Origin: Treponema sp.
Lineage (GTDB): Bacteria; Spirochaetota; Spirochaetia; Treponematales; Breznakiellaceae
DNA length: 9,807 nt
NCBI GenBank assembly: GCA_009785545.1
Contig: WQWD01000071.1
Location: 1 to 9,807, forward strand
Direction of reading: 5' to 3'
Positions 1 to 6,971 of the stretch are shown here, piece by piece (positions within the stretch are counted from its first letter, which is position 1; each line of letters begins with the position of its first letter). The notes beneath the pieces were generated by a model. That model saw only the letters and a program-made list of their open reading frames with translations, was not told the DNA's origin and did no database searches. The position numbers were made by a program, and so were the translations under genes.

Positions 1-17
1 GATAAAAATCCAGTAAG

Positions 18-138
18 TGAGGCTGTCCCAAAACTTCAGTTTTTGGGACAGCTTCCTTAGATTTAAATGAAAAAGTGGCATTTATGACGCTTTTTCGGAA
101 GCCTGTCTCAAAACTGACCGAGTTTTGGGACAGGCTCA
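18..138 (+). repeat. 121-bp cloverleaf-type inverted-repeat element, copy A
   Basis: This is the left copy of an element found again, reverse-complemented, at 6663-6783; 115 of 121 positions agree. Its ends form an 18-bp terminal inverted repeat, TGAGGCTGTCCCAAAACT against the complement of the right end, with one mismatch. Three hairpins abut: 22-33 with 41-52 (12 perfect pairs), 69-77 with 88-96 (9 pairs, one T-G) and 101-115 with 121-135 (15 pairs, one T-G). TTCC at 53-56 pairs with GGAA at 97-100 around the middle hairpin, and TGA at 18-20 can pair with TCA at 136-138 to close the whole fold. It begins 10 bp beyond the MATE stop codon, so its hairpins could stabilise or end that transcript, although no clean U tract follows. 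There is no internal coding region. It is most like a MITE or REP-type non-autonomous mobile repeat; family not recognised. Confidence 0.9.
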
Positions 139-148
139 GTAACTGCTG

Positions 149-1549
149 TTATTTTAACACAGATTCTTTTCGCAGTTTTTTAAGCTCGATAAAAATCAGA
201 ACCGCCGTTACTGCAAACGCAATACCATCAGCAACAGGGGTCGCCGCAATTACACCCCAAAGACCCCAAACTCTGCCAAAAATGATGATACATGGAATAA
301 GAACGACACCCTGCCTCAACATCGACAAAAATATCGACATTTTGGGGCGGCCTGTAACCACAAAAAAGGTGGTCGAAACTATTTGAAAGCCGGAAAGAGG
401 CAATAGCAACATTATTGTGCGTAACGCACGTGGAGCGAATTGCATAAGCGTTTCGCTTCCTTCGATTGTAAACATTCGCACTAACTGAACGGAAAAAATC
501 TGAACCATAAAAAAGCCCAAAAGACATACCAAAGTAGCGGCGGTTATTGCGCTGATATATGCACGTAACACACGCTTGTAGAGTTTTGCGCCGTAGTTGT
601 AACCAATTAACGGCTGTGCTCCCTGATTGATCCCGAATACCGGCATTAATATCAACATTAAGACGGCTCCGGCGATATTCATCCCGGAAAGCGCGATGTC
701 GCCACCGCTTGCCGTTCCGAGCGAGGTTTCCCCGTACCATGCTGCGCTTTTGTTATGCAAAACCTGAACTATCGATATTAAAAATTGGAGCAGTGCCTGT
801 GCAGAACCTAAAGCCATTATCTGCAAAATAACCGCAGGTTTAGGTTTAAAAAACTTTAAGTTTAATGATACTACCGCTTTGCCGCTTAATGCAAATCGAA
901 GAATATAAGCGGCAGAGATAAACTGAGATATAACTGTCGCCCAACCGGCTCCTTTAACGCCCCATTCAAACCAAACAATAAAGATTGCATCAAAAATTAT
1001 GTTAAGAATTGCCCCAAGCATCATTGCAATCATTGTAATGCCGGGAAAACCTTGTGCCCTTGTGCAGTGCGACAAACCAAAACTTACCATGAAAAAAACG
1101 CTTCCAAAAAGCGTTATGCGCATATAATCTTTTGCATAACCAAGCGCTTCACTGCCTTCTACCGCACCCATAATGAAAAGAAGCGGCTCAAGAAAGAAAA
1201 TCCCCGCCGTCATTAAAACAAGTCCGGCTCCTATCAGCAAAAAGAAGCAATGATTCATGGCATTCTGCGCTTCCTGCTTTTTACCCTGACCAAGCCGCAA
1301 AGAGATCATGTTTGCCGCCCCGATTCCAAAAAGCATCGCAAAAGCTATGGCGATTGTCATAAGCGGCAAAACAAGCGAAATACCGCCAAGCGCAATTTCG
1401 TTTACAAAGTTACCGATAAAAATGCGATCAACCACATTGTAAAGCGCACTGGTAAGCATTCCAGTGATCGCAGGGATAGAAAATTTAAGCAATAATTTAC
1501 CAACAGGCTCTGTTCCAAGCCGGTTTGCCGCAACAGATTTATCAAGCAT
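149..1549 (-). CDS. MATE family multidrug/metabolite efflux transporter
   Basis: The 466-residue protein is a polytopic inner-membrane antiporter of the MATE family, which exports cationic drugs or metabolites using a Na+ or H+ gradient. Length matches the family (about 450). The N-terminal stretch RLGTEPVGKLLLKFSIPAI (about residues 11-29), followed by NVVDRIFIGN, is typical of the MepA-like clade, and the second half carries the INQGAQPLIGYNYGA signature in the matching position of the second MatE repeat. About twelve hydrophobic segments can be seen. The ATG is supported by AGGTGA 6 bases upstream, which overlaps the stop codon of the preceding gene, so translation is probably coupled. It is the last gene of the minus-strand block. 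The substrate cannot be read from sequence; a role in lipid or cell-wall precursor export is possible from context but unproven. Confidence 0.93.
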   Translation of the reverse strand: MLDKSVAANRLGTEPVGKLLLKFSIPAITGMLTSALYNVVDRIFIGNFVNEIALGGISLVLPLMTIAIAFAMLFGIGAANMISLRLGQGKKQEAQNAMNHCFFLLIGAGLVLMTAGIFFLEPLLFIMGAVEGSEALGYAKDYMRITLFGSVFFMVSFGLSHCTRAQGFPGITMIAMMLGAILNIIFDAIFIVWFEWGVKGAGWATVISQFISAAYILRFALSGKAVVSLNLKFFKPKPAVILQIMALGSAQALLQFLISIVQVLHNKSAAWYGETSLGTASGGDIALSGMNIAGAVLMLILMPVFGINQGAQPLIGYNYGAKLYKRVLRAYISAITAATLVCLLGFFMVQIFSVQLVRMFTIEGSETLMQFAPRALRTIMLLLPLSGFQIVSTTFFVVTGRPKMSIFLSMLRQGVVLIPCIIIFGRVWGLWGVIAATPVADGIAFAVTAVLIFIELKKLRKESVLK

Positions 1550-1555
1550 TCTCTT

Positions 1556-1561
1556 TCACCT
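1556..1561 (-). promoter_or_regulatory. Shine-Dalgarno of the MATE gene overlapping upstream stop
   Basis: On the minus strand AGGTGA is followed by six bases and then the MATE ATG. The last three bases of the motif are the TGA stop of the MFS-HEAT gene. A ribosome terminating there is placed to reinitiate, which suggests coupled synthesis of the two transporters. Confidence 0.7.
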
Positions 1562-3850
1562 GATTGATGTTGCCCAAACCCGTAATTCCTGCGCAGCCCA
1601 ATGGCTGATTAAAAGACGAAGGCAGTCATCGGAACTCAAATCTTCGTCCACAGCCGCCTCGATAAAAATCATTTTGATATTTTCAGAATCTTTTGAACAA
1701 TCCGCAAGCTCTGAAATCCACTTTGCAATTTCAACGCCGTTTTTATCTTTAACATAACTGGTTATAACTTTTTGCAGACTGTCTCTTTGCAGCAAAATCG
1801 GAGATATTTTGCTGTCAAATGATTTGTTTTTAGAAGATTTTCTTTTTATCATCAAATTACTTATATATTCAAGAGTGTATTCAACTTCATCATTGGCAAG
1901 CATAACAGCGTGAGAGTTATTCGACAAATATCTGATTAATATTTTGTAAAACTTGCGGGAAGTATCAAGAATTTCCGCAATTGCCATAACAACTTCATTT
2001 CTTAAATAAGGAGGAGGATCTTCTACACGAAGAATATCCAGCAGTACAGGAATTGATTCGACATTGGCATATATCCCCAAAGCTTCCGCTCCCATGATTT
2101 TTAGGCGTGGATTCTGCGTATCATGAATTAGTTTTTCAACCTCGGAACGGAAGTGCACATCTTTCATTTTTGCAAGCGCAATAAGCGCCTCACCAGCCAG
2201 CATATAGTCATCGGCAACAGCAAATTTTCTGAGCAAAGGAATTGCATCTCTGCAATTTTGCGTTCCCAGTATACGTGCGGAAATATACGCTGTGGTGTAA
2301 GGATTATTTACAATATCGTCGAGTAACGCTTTTTCGGCTGTTCTGCTCAAAGTTTTCAATTTTTCAAGCGCCCTGACAGATTCCAGCCTTGTAGCGAGCT
2401 TGGGAGATCTTGTGCGATCAAGCAAACCATCGATCACCAAAGGTGAGGGCGCTTCCTGCAGCGCTCCAAGAAGAACTTCCTCTTCTTTTGAGTCTTCGGC
2501 TTTATTCAGCTTGTCAAGCAAGCTAATCGCCCGAAGATCTCTTGCAGAAAAAATAACTTCAAGAGCATTGAATAACGGCAAAGAGCCCAACGGCTTCATT
2601 TTTTTCTGCATGGAAAGAGCGATAACAACTAAAACAATCATTATCGAAAAAAGTATTCTAAACGAAACAAAATGCGAAACTCCAATCAGAAGCAAAAAGT
2701 CAAGCAGAAGCCCTGACAAAAATGTACCGATGACACCTGCCACACCAACGATAAAAAAATACAAAATGCCCATGTCAAGCATTTTTTCGGATGGAATTAA
2801 TCCCAGAAAATAAGTTTGAGCAATTCCTTCAGAGCCAAGAAAACCAAAATTAAGCATAAAGAAAAGGAAAACCATGAACAGAATTGTACCTGTAACATTT
2901 TCCATAGCTGCTGCCGGAAAAAATACAACAGCCAAAAGACTGACAAGACCTATAATTACACTGACTAAAAAAAGCGGTTTTGTGCCAAGTCTGTCAACAA
3001 GAAATTTAACAACCAAACCAACCATTAAAAAACCAAGTCCGCCAAAAACCGAGAACAGGGAAATCATGCCGTCATTGTGTCCAAAAACTTCACGGGCATA
3101 AACGACGACAAATGTTCGTGTAACGCCGGAAACAAGTATAACAAGAAAGAGAATAAACATAAAATGGCGCACAGAATCCTGCGTAAGAGCATCTTTAAAA
3201 ACGCTTATAAGATTCACTTTTTGGGCATCTTCCATACGCGGCGGCTCGGGAACTTTTCTCATCGCAACGCCGCTGATAATCCCGGTTACTACACCGGCAA
3301 TCAACAGAATGGAAAAAACAAAAATTGGAGGATCAAACCCCAGCACCATGGCAATGAGAAAGCTGCTTGACATTCCTATTACGCTGTTTGTAATTTGAAT
3401 CTGTGTTAAATAGCTGCCTCTGTCAGGCCCGGCAGCCAACTGGCTTAAAACGGGGTTATTTCCAATCATTCCTATTCCACGTATAACATGAAACATAATA
3501 ACACCGATCATAATAAATAAAAGCGCAAGGTTTCTGTTGCCTGCGTAATCCAGAAACGGAGCGGCAACAGCAAGCGACATACTAACCGCTCTTAAAATCC
3601 ATGTAGTGCTGAAAATACCAATTATAGAAAAGCGTGCCGCAAAAAGTTTTCCCAAGAGCAGCATAAAATTCGCTACATAAGCCGACGCACCTAAAAGCCC
3701 GATAAATGTTGAAGACGCGCCCAGCCTCAGGGCGAAAAGAGTAATAACTATCCCTACAAGCAAATTCCATGAGAGCGCGCTGAATATATTAAAATAATTG
3801 TAAGCTTCGCGCGCTTTAGCTAAACGATAAGGGGACAGTGGAATTGCCAT
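1556..3850 (-). CDS. MFS-fold transporter fused to C-terminal HEAT repeats
   Basis: The 764-residue protein has two parts. Residues about 20-412 contain twelve hydrophobic segments arranged as 6+6 with a cytosolic loop near 197-228 (basic, proline-rich), the layout of a major facilitator superfamily carrier. A short MFS-like loop, DRLGTKP, lies at about 286-292 between TM8 and TM9. After a basic linker (415-420) there is a soluble region of about 340 residues. Its central part (about 455-635) is built from helical repeats of HEAT type, for example around 538-560 (AIPLLRKFAVADDYMLAGEA) and 585-606 (MGAEALG, then SIPVLLDIL). The last 100 residues are helical but less repetitive. Ordinary MFS carriers are about 400-450 residues, so the tail is a genuine fusion and not a frame error, since the reading frame is uninterrupted. 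The ATG has only a weak ribosome site (TAGAG, 5 bases upstream), and the RlpA gene ends 19 bp before it. The substrate is unknown; HEAT domains usually bind proteins, so the tail may dock a cytosolic partner. Confidence 0.85.
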   Translation of the reverse strand: MAIPLSPYRLAKAREAYNYFNIFSALSWNLLVGIVITLFALRLGASSTFIGLLGASAYVANFMLLLGKLFAARFSIIGIFSTTWILRAVSMSLAVAAPFLDYAGNRNLALLFIMIGVIMFHVIRGIGMIGNNPVLSQLAAGPDRGSYLTQIQITNSVIGMSSSFLIAMVLGFDPPIFVFSILLIAGVVTGIISGVAMRKVPEPPRMEDAQKVNLISVFKDALTQDSVRHFMFILFLVILVSGVTRTFVVVYAREVFGHNDGMISLFSVFGGLGFLMVGLVVKFLVDRLGTKPLFLVSVIIGLVSLLAVVFFPAAAMENVTGTILFMVFLFFMLNFGFLGSEGIAQTYFLGLIPSEKMLDMGILYFFIVGVAGVIGTFLSGLLLDFLLLIGVSHFVSFRILFSIMIVLVVIALSMQKKMKPLGSLPLFNALEVIFSARDLRAISLLDKLNKAEDSKEEEVLLGALQEAPSPLVIDGLLDRTRSPKLATRLESVRALEKLKTLSRTAEKALLDDIVNNPYTTAYISARILGTQNCRDAIPLLRKFAVADDYMLAGEALIALAKMKDVHFRSEVEKLIHDTQNPRLKIMGAEALGIYANVESIPVLLDILRVEDPPPYLRNEVVMAIAEILDTSRKFYKILIRYLSNNSHAVMLANDEVEYTLEYISNLMIKRKSSKNKSFDSKISPILLQRDSLQKVITSYVKDKNGVEIAKWISELADCSKDSENIKMIFIEAAVDEDLSSDDCLRLLISHWAAQELRVWATSIR

Positions 3851-3869
3851 AATACTCTATCAAATTAAA

Positions 3870-4802
3870 TTATTCTTCCCGAATTATGGCTTCATGGAAA
3901 CCTGCCATACTAAGCCTTTCGGTGATTGATTGTACCTCACTTCCGGGTATGCCTGCAAGTACTACCCTGTGGAATTCGTTGTCCGCATTGTCTACAAATC
4001 TTTCGTAATTTGGACGAAGCCCGGCGTTTCTTAATCTGTCAAAAGCATTAACAGCATTTCTTGCATTCGAGAAAGAGCCAACTTGAATTCGATAAACTCT
4101 ATTCGGATGAATATCAACTGAAGATATAATTCTAAATTGCGGAGGCGGCGGCTGAAAAACCGTAACCGGAGCAACAATGACAGGCTGCGTAACGATCACA
4201 GGCGCTTGCTGAACCGGCTCGGGTACAAAAACTTGAGGAGTAATCGGTATTTGCTGAACCGGTATTTGCTGAACTGGCGGCGGAACGGCTATTGTTACTT
4301 CAGGGACAACCGGCGTTTGATGAACCGGCGGCGGCGTTGTTATTACTGGAGCGGCAGGTATTGTCCGAACACGAGCAACCTGCGGAGGCGAAGCTTGAGC
4401 GTCAAGAATAGGCGGCGACAACGTAATCCTGTCAACAGTTTCGATTATAACGGGCGCTGTTCCTGTAACAATCATATCAAGCTGTTCGGCGGCTGCCCTT
4501 GAGACATCTATTATTCTTGCCGGAACAAACGGCCCACGGTCATTAATTCTTACGGTAACACTTCTATTATTATGCTGATTTGTAACAACAACCATCGTCC
4601 CAAAAGGTAATGTGGGATGAGCCGCTGTCAACTGGGAAGCGTTAAAAATCTCGCCGGAAGCTGTCGGACGTCCTTCAAACTCCCTGCCATACCAGGAAGC
4701 AATCCCTTCCTGCCGGAAAGCCCCTGTTTCCTGAGCCGTCAAAAAAAATGGAACTATAACCAATACAAATACTGCAATTAAAAGAATCTTTTTCATACTC
4801 AT
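3870..4802 (-). CDS. rlpA: RlpA-like septal lytic transglycosylase with SPOR domain
   Basis: The 310-residue protein begins with a signal peptide (MSMKK, hydrophobic 6-21, likely cleavage after LTAQ at about 24). No lipobox cysteine is present, so unlike several characterised RlpA proteins it should be released or SPOR-tethered and not lipidated. Residues 33-122 are the double-psi beta-barrel domain: GIASWYG at 33-39, AHPTLPFGT at 61-69, VRINDRGPF at 84-92 and IIDVSRAAA at 97-105. His62 and Asp88 lie 26 residues apart, the same spacing as the essential His/Asp pair reported for Pseudomonas RlpA. Residues about 128-222 form a Pro/Val/Gln-rich linker. Residues 235-309 are a SPOR domain (VYRIQVGSFSNARNA at its start), which binds denuded glycan strands at division sites. 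RlpA cleaves such glycans in the periplasm. The start is uncertain between two close ATGs (residues 1 and 3), and no strong ribosome site is visible for either. Confidence 0.93.
   Translation of the reverse strand: MSMKKILLIAVFVLVIVPFFLTAQETGAFRQEGIASWYGREFEGRPTASGEIFNASQLTAAHPTLPFGTMVVVTNQHNNRSVTVRINDRGPFVPARIIDVSRAAAEQLDMIVTGTAPVIIETVDRITLSPPILDAQASPPQVARVRTIPAAPVITTPPPVHQTPVVPEVTIAVPPPVQQIPVQQIPITPQVFVPEPVQQAPVIVTQPVIVAPVTVFQPPPPQFRIISSVDIHPNRVYRIQVGSFSNARNAVNAFDRLRNAGLRPNYERFVDNADNEFHRVVLAGIPGSEVQSITERLSMAGFHEAIIREE
4246..4275 (+). repeat. 15-bp tandem duplication in the rlpA linker
   Basis: GGTATTTGCTGAACC at 4246-4260 is followed directly by GGTATTTGCTGAACT. Read on the minus strand this gives the duplicated pentapeptide unit VQQIP/VQQIP in the proline-rich linker (about residues 177-186). 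The near identity suggests recent slippage, so linker length may vary between strains. Confidence 0.85.
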
Positions 4803-4864
4803 ATTATCGGCTTGAAAAATACAAAAAAAAGCGGTTCAGGCTCTTTATTTGATTGGCAAGTAAC

Positions 4865-6625
4865 CTACAATGCTTCCGAAATCTCAAAGCAATAATCCCC
4901 AAGCCTTTCGATACGGCGAACCAGATCGATGAAGATAAGCTCTGTTCTCACATTTTTGCCTGCCTCAATACGCTTGCGTCCCAACTTCTGCAGCTTTTTG
5001 CGATTTTTGTCGATCTGCTTTTCGAGTTTGACAGCTTGAGCTTTCTGATTCGGAGCCGGATTAGGACTGAGCTGATTTTCCACTAAAGCTAAAAATTCTT
5101 CAACCTGCCCGACATAAGGGGTAAGCGCTTCCATCTCTTTGGATTTAAACACACAATTTTTACGCACACTTTTTTCCAATACACGGCTGATGCTGTAACA
5201 TTCATCGCTCATTTCTTCAAGAGCAACAATTACACGAAGCAAAGAAGAAGTGCGGGTTTCGGTATACGGGGCGGGCTTAAAGATTGTATCAATCACCTTT
5301 GAGCTTACGGATTTTGAAAGACGAGGTGCACTTTCTCTGGCGTTACACTCAATTAAAAAACTGCTAAGAGCGTCACGCATTTCATCAATATATTCTTCTT
5401 TTGCCAGCAGCTCCGCACAAAGCTCCGTTGTGTTTTTTTCCGCTTTGTCGTCTTCTTCATGCAAACTGTTTAATGTTGTTGAAAAACGGGAATACATAAA
5501 AGAAACAATACCCGCCATGTCGGAAATTTCTTTTTCGGCGCGTATTATGTTTAATTCAGGCGAATCTGCATTGCCGGTATGAAGGTATTCAAATTTATAA
5601 TGCTTGGTTTCTTCTTTTTTTTCGGATTTTTTATCGGGAAGCATAAAACAAATTAGTTTAGCAAATTGATTTACAAACGGCAGAAAAATAATAGTATTAA
5701 TTATATTATACATTGTGTGCAATCCGGCAAGGTGAAGCGGTATCGCTTCATTATTCAATGCGTAAGCCCACGGGTCTCCCGGCAATACCATATTAACAAA
5801 ATTGAGCATAGGGAGTAACAAAGGAAGAGCCCATACAAGTCCAATGATATTAAACATTACATGAACAAGCGCCGTCCGTTTGGCGTTTATGTTTCCGGCA
5901 AGAGAAACCAATACCGCATTAAGTACGGTTCCTAAATTAGCGCCCATTACCATACCGGCAGCCATGTCGTAATTTACAACATCCTGAAAAGCAAGCGCCA
6001 TTATCAACGTAATCGACGCTGTCGATGAGTTGACGATAATCGTCAATAGTAAACCAATGCCTGTGCCAATCAATACAACAAGAATTCTGTTATCCCTTAA
6101 CGCACCGATAGCTTCAAAATCCAGGAGGTTTCTTGCGGTTTCTGTCCCCATACCGCTTGTAAGAAATTGAAGCCCAATGAACAGAAAACCAAATCCCAGC
6201 AAAAAATCACCGATGCTTCTGTATCTCCATTTGATAATACTGATAATAAAACCAATACCAATAAGCGGAAGCGCAAGATCATTAAGATTTATTCTAAAAC
6301 CAACTATGGAGATAATCCATCCGGTTAAAGTAGTTCCGATATTTAGTCCGAATATCACCCCGATAGATTGCGTCAGGGTAAGAAGCCCGGCATTTACAAA
6401 AGAAACAATAATAACAGAAAATGCTGTAGACGACTGAATAATTGCCGTAGCCGTAAAACCGGTCAATACACCGATAAAACGGTTCCCTGTCATGAAATTT
6501 AACGTTTTACGCATTTTATCGCCGGCGCTTTTCTGCAGCCCATCGCTCATTGTTTTCATGCCGAAAAGGAACATACAAAGACCGCCAATCGTAGACAGCA
6601 AACTTAAAAAAGTAAATGTTTCCAT
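4865..6625 (-). CDS. Na/Pi cotransporter family protein with PhoU-like C-terminal domain
   Basis: With the ATG at 6625 the protein has 586 residues. Residues about 1-330 are the duplicated Na+/phosphate cotransporter domain. The first repeat carries QSSTA at 64-68 and the second NSSTAS at 199-204, each followed by a glycine-rich GxNxGT segment (about 94-98 and 228-233). Residues about 345-586 are soluble and helical with many charged residues, matching the PhoU-like regulatory tail of bacterial NptA/YjbB-type proteins. The family moves phosphate across the inner membrane with sodium; the E. coli relative YjbB has been reported as an exporter. The frame stays open upstream to a TTG at 6676, but the extra 17 residues are not family-like and are encoded partly by repeat element copy B, so METFTF is preferred. 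No clear ribosome site precedes it. The second repeat has Asn where the first has Gln. It is first in the minus-strand block, 62 bp ahead of rlpA. Confidence 0.92.
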   Translation of the reverse strand: METFTFLSLLSTIGGLCMFLFGMKTMSDGLQKSAGDKMRKTLNFMTGNRFIGVLTGFTATAIIQSSTAFSVIIVSFVNAGLLTLTQSIGVIFGLNIGTTLTGWIISIVGFRINLNDLALPLIGIGFIISIIKWRYRSIGDFLLGFGFLFIGLQFLTSGMGTETARNLLDFEAIGALRDNRILVVLIGTGIGLLLTIIVNSSTASITLIMALAFQDVVNYDMAAGMVMGANLGTVLNAVLVSLAGNINAKRTALVHVMFNIIGLVWALPLLLPMLNFVNMVLPGDPWAYALNNEAIPLHLAGLHTMYNIINTIIFLPFVNQFAKLICFMLPDKKSEKKEETKHYKFEYLHTGNADSPELNIIRAEKEISDMAGIVSFMYSRFSTTLNSLHEEDDKAEKNTTELCAELLAKEEYIDEMRDALSSFLIECNARESAPRLSKSVSSKVIDTIFKPAPYTETRTSSLLRVIVALEEMSDECYSISRVLEKSVRKNCVFKSKEMEALTPYVGQVEEFLALVENQLSPNPAPNQKAQAVKLEKQIDKNRKKLQKLGRKRIEAGKNVRTELIFIDLVRRIERLGDYCFEISEAL

Positions 6626-6662
6626 CCGCACATGATATAACAGGCGCAAATGAATTACCAGA

Positions 6663-6783
6663 TGAGCTTGTCCCAAAACTCGGTTAGTTTCGGGACAGGC
6701 TTCCGAAAAAGCGTCATAAATGCCGCTTTTTCATTTAAATCTAAGGAAACTGTCCCAAAAACTGAAGTTTTGGGACAGCCTCA
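6663..6783 (-). repeat. 121-bp cloverleaf-type inverted-repeat element, copy B
   Basis: This is the reverse complement of copy A (position p there corresponds to 6801 minus p), with six substitutions. Hairpins fall at 6749-6779, 6705-6732 and 6666-6700. The middle stem is perfectly paired here (GAAAAAGCG with CGCTTTTTC), whereas copy A has a T-G pair. The direct repeat CAGATGA occurs at 6659-6665 and 6782-6788 and may reflect insertion, though part of it overlaps the element ends. The copy occupies the leader region of the Na/Pi cotransporter gene, ending 37 bp before its ATG, and a promoter further upstream would transcribe through it. Confidence 0.9.
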
Positions 6784-6871
6784 GATGACAAAATGGGACT
6801 GCAATTTGCACATAATATCAGAGAATAACACTAATCAACGTTAATGAAAATTTTGCTGCCGATTTGTAAAT

Positions 6872-6906
6872 TTGTCTACTATAATAAAACATATTGTACT
6901 AGACAA
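6872..6906. promoter_or_regulatory. 35-bp imperfect palindrome, candidate divergent promoter/operator
   Basis: TTGTCTACTATAATA at 6872-6886 and TATTGTACTAGACAA at 6892-6906 are inverted copies (13 of 15) around a 5-bp centre. On the minus strand TTGTCT (6906-6901), 17 bases and TATAGT (6883-6878) form a fair sigma-70-type promoter reading toward the Na/Pi gene through element copy B. On the plus strand TTGTCT (6872-6877), 17 bases and TGTACT (6895-6900) form a weaker promoter reading toward the LysM lipoprotein; TATAAT at 6880-6885 is an alternative -10 without a good -35. The symmetry would also suit a dimeric regulator. No experimental or family evidence supports this, so it is a candidate only. 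Confidence 0.35.
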
Positions 6907-6959
6907 GTTGTACCAAAATTGTGTAATATTTCCGGATAGTTACATAAAAAAATATTTTT

Positions 6960-6965
6960 AGGAGA
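6960..6965 (+). promoter_or_regulatory. Shine-Dalgarno of the LysM lipoprotein gene
   Basis: AGGAGA lies six bases before the ATG at 6972. It is the strongest ribosome-binding site in the window and fixes this start. Confidence 0.85.
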
Positions 6966-6971
6966 AATTGT

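Noticed and set aside
101..135. Rho-independent terminator for the MATE operon
   Set aside because: The stem is strong, but reading out of the MATE gene it is not followed by a U tract, so I describe it only as part of the repeat element.
75..386. Plus-strand open frame starting inside repeat copy A
   Set aside because: It runs antisense through the 3' end of the MATE gene and begins in the non-coding repeat; no ribosome site or family resemblance.
4137..4502. Arg/Asn-rich plus-strand frame of 121 residues
   Set aside because: It is the complement of the proline-rich rlpA linker; the composition is a by-product of the antisense strand.
4803..4864. Terminator or promoter between the Na/Pi and rlpA genes
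   Set aside because: A run of eight T on the minus strand is present, but the preceding stem is at most about three pairs, and the GATAAT box sits too close to the ATG with no spaced -35.
6626..6676. TTG-initiated 17-residue extension of the Na/Pi cotransporter
   Set aside because: The extension is encoded partly by the repeat element and does not resemble the family N-terminus; kept only as an alternative start.
6844..6939. A 31-codon ATG frame between element copy B and the LysM gene
   Set aside because: No ribosome site, overlaps the candidate promoter palindrome, and no recognisable product.
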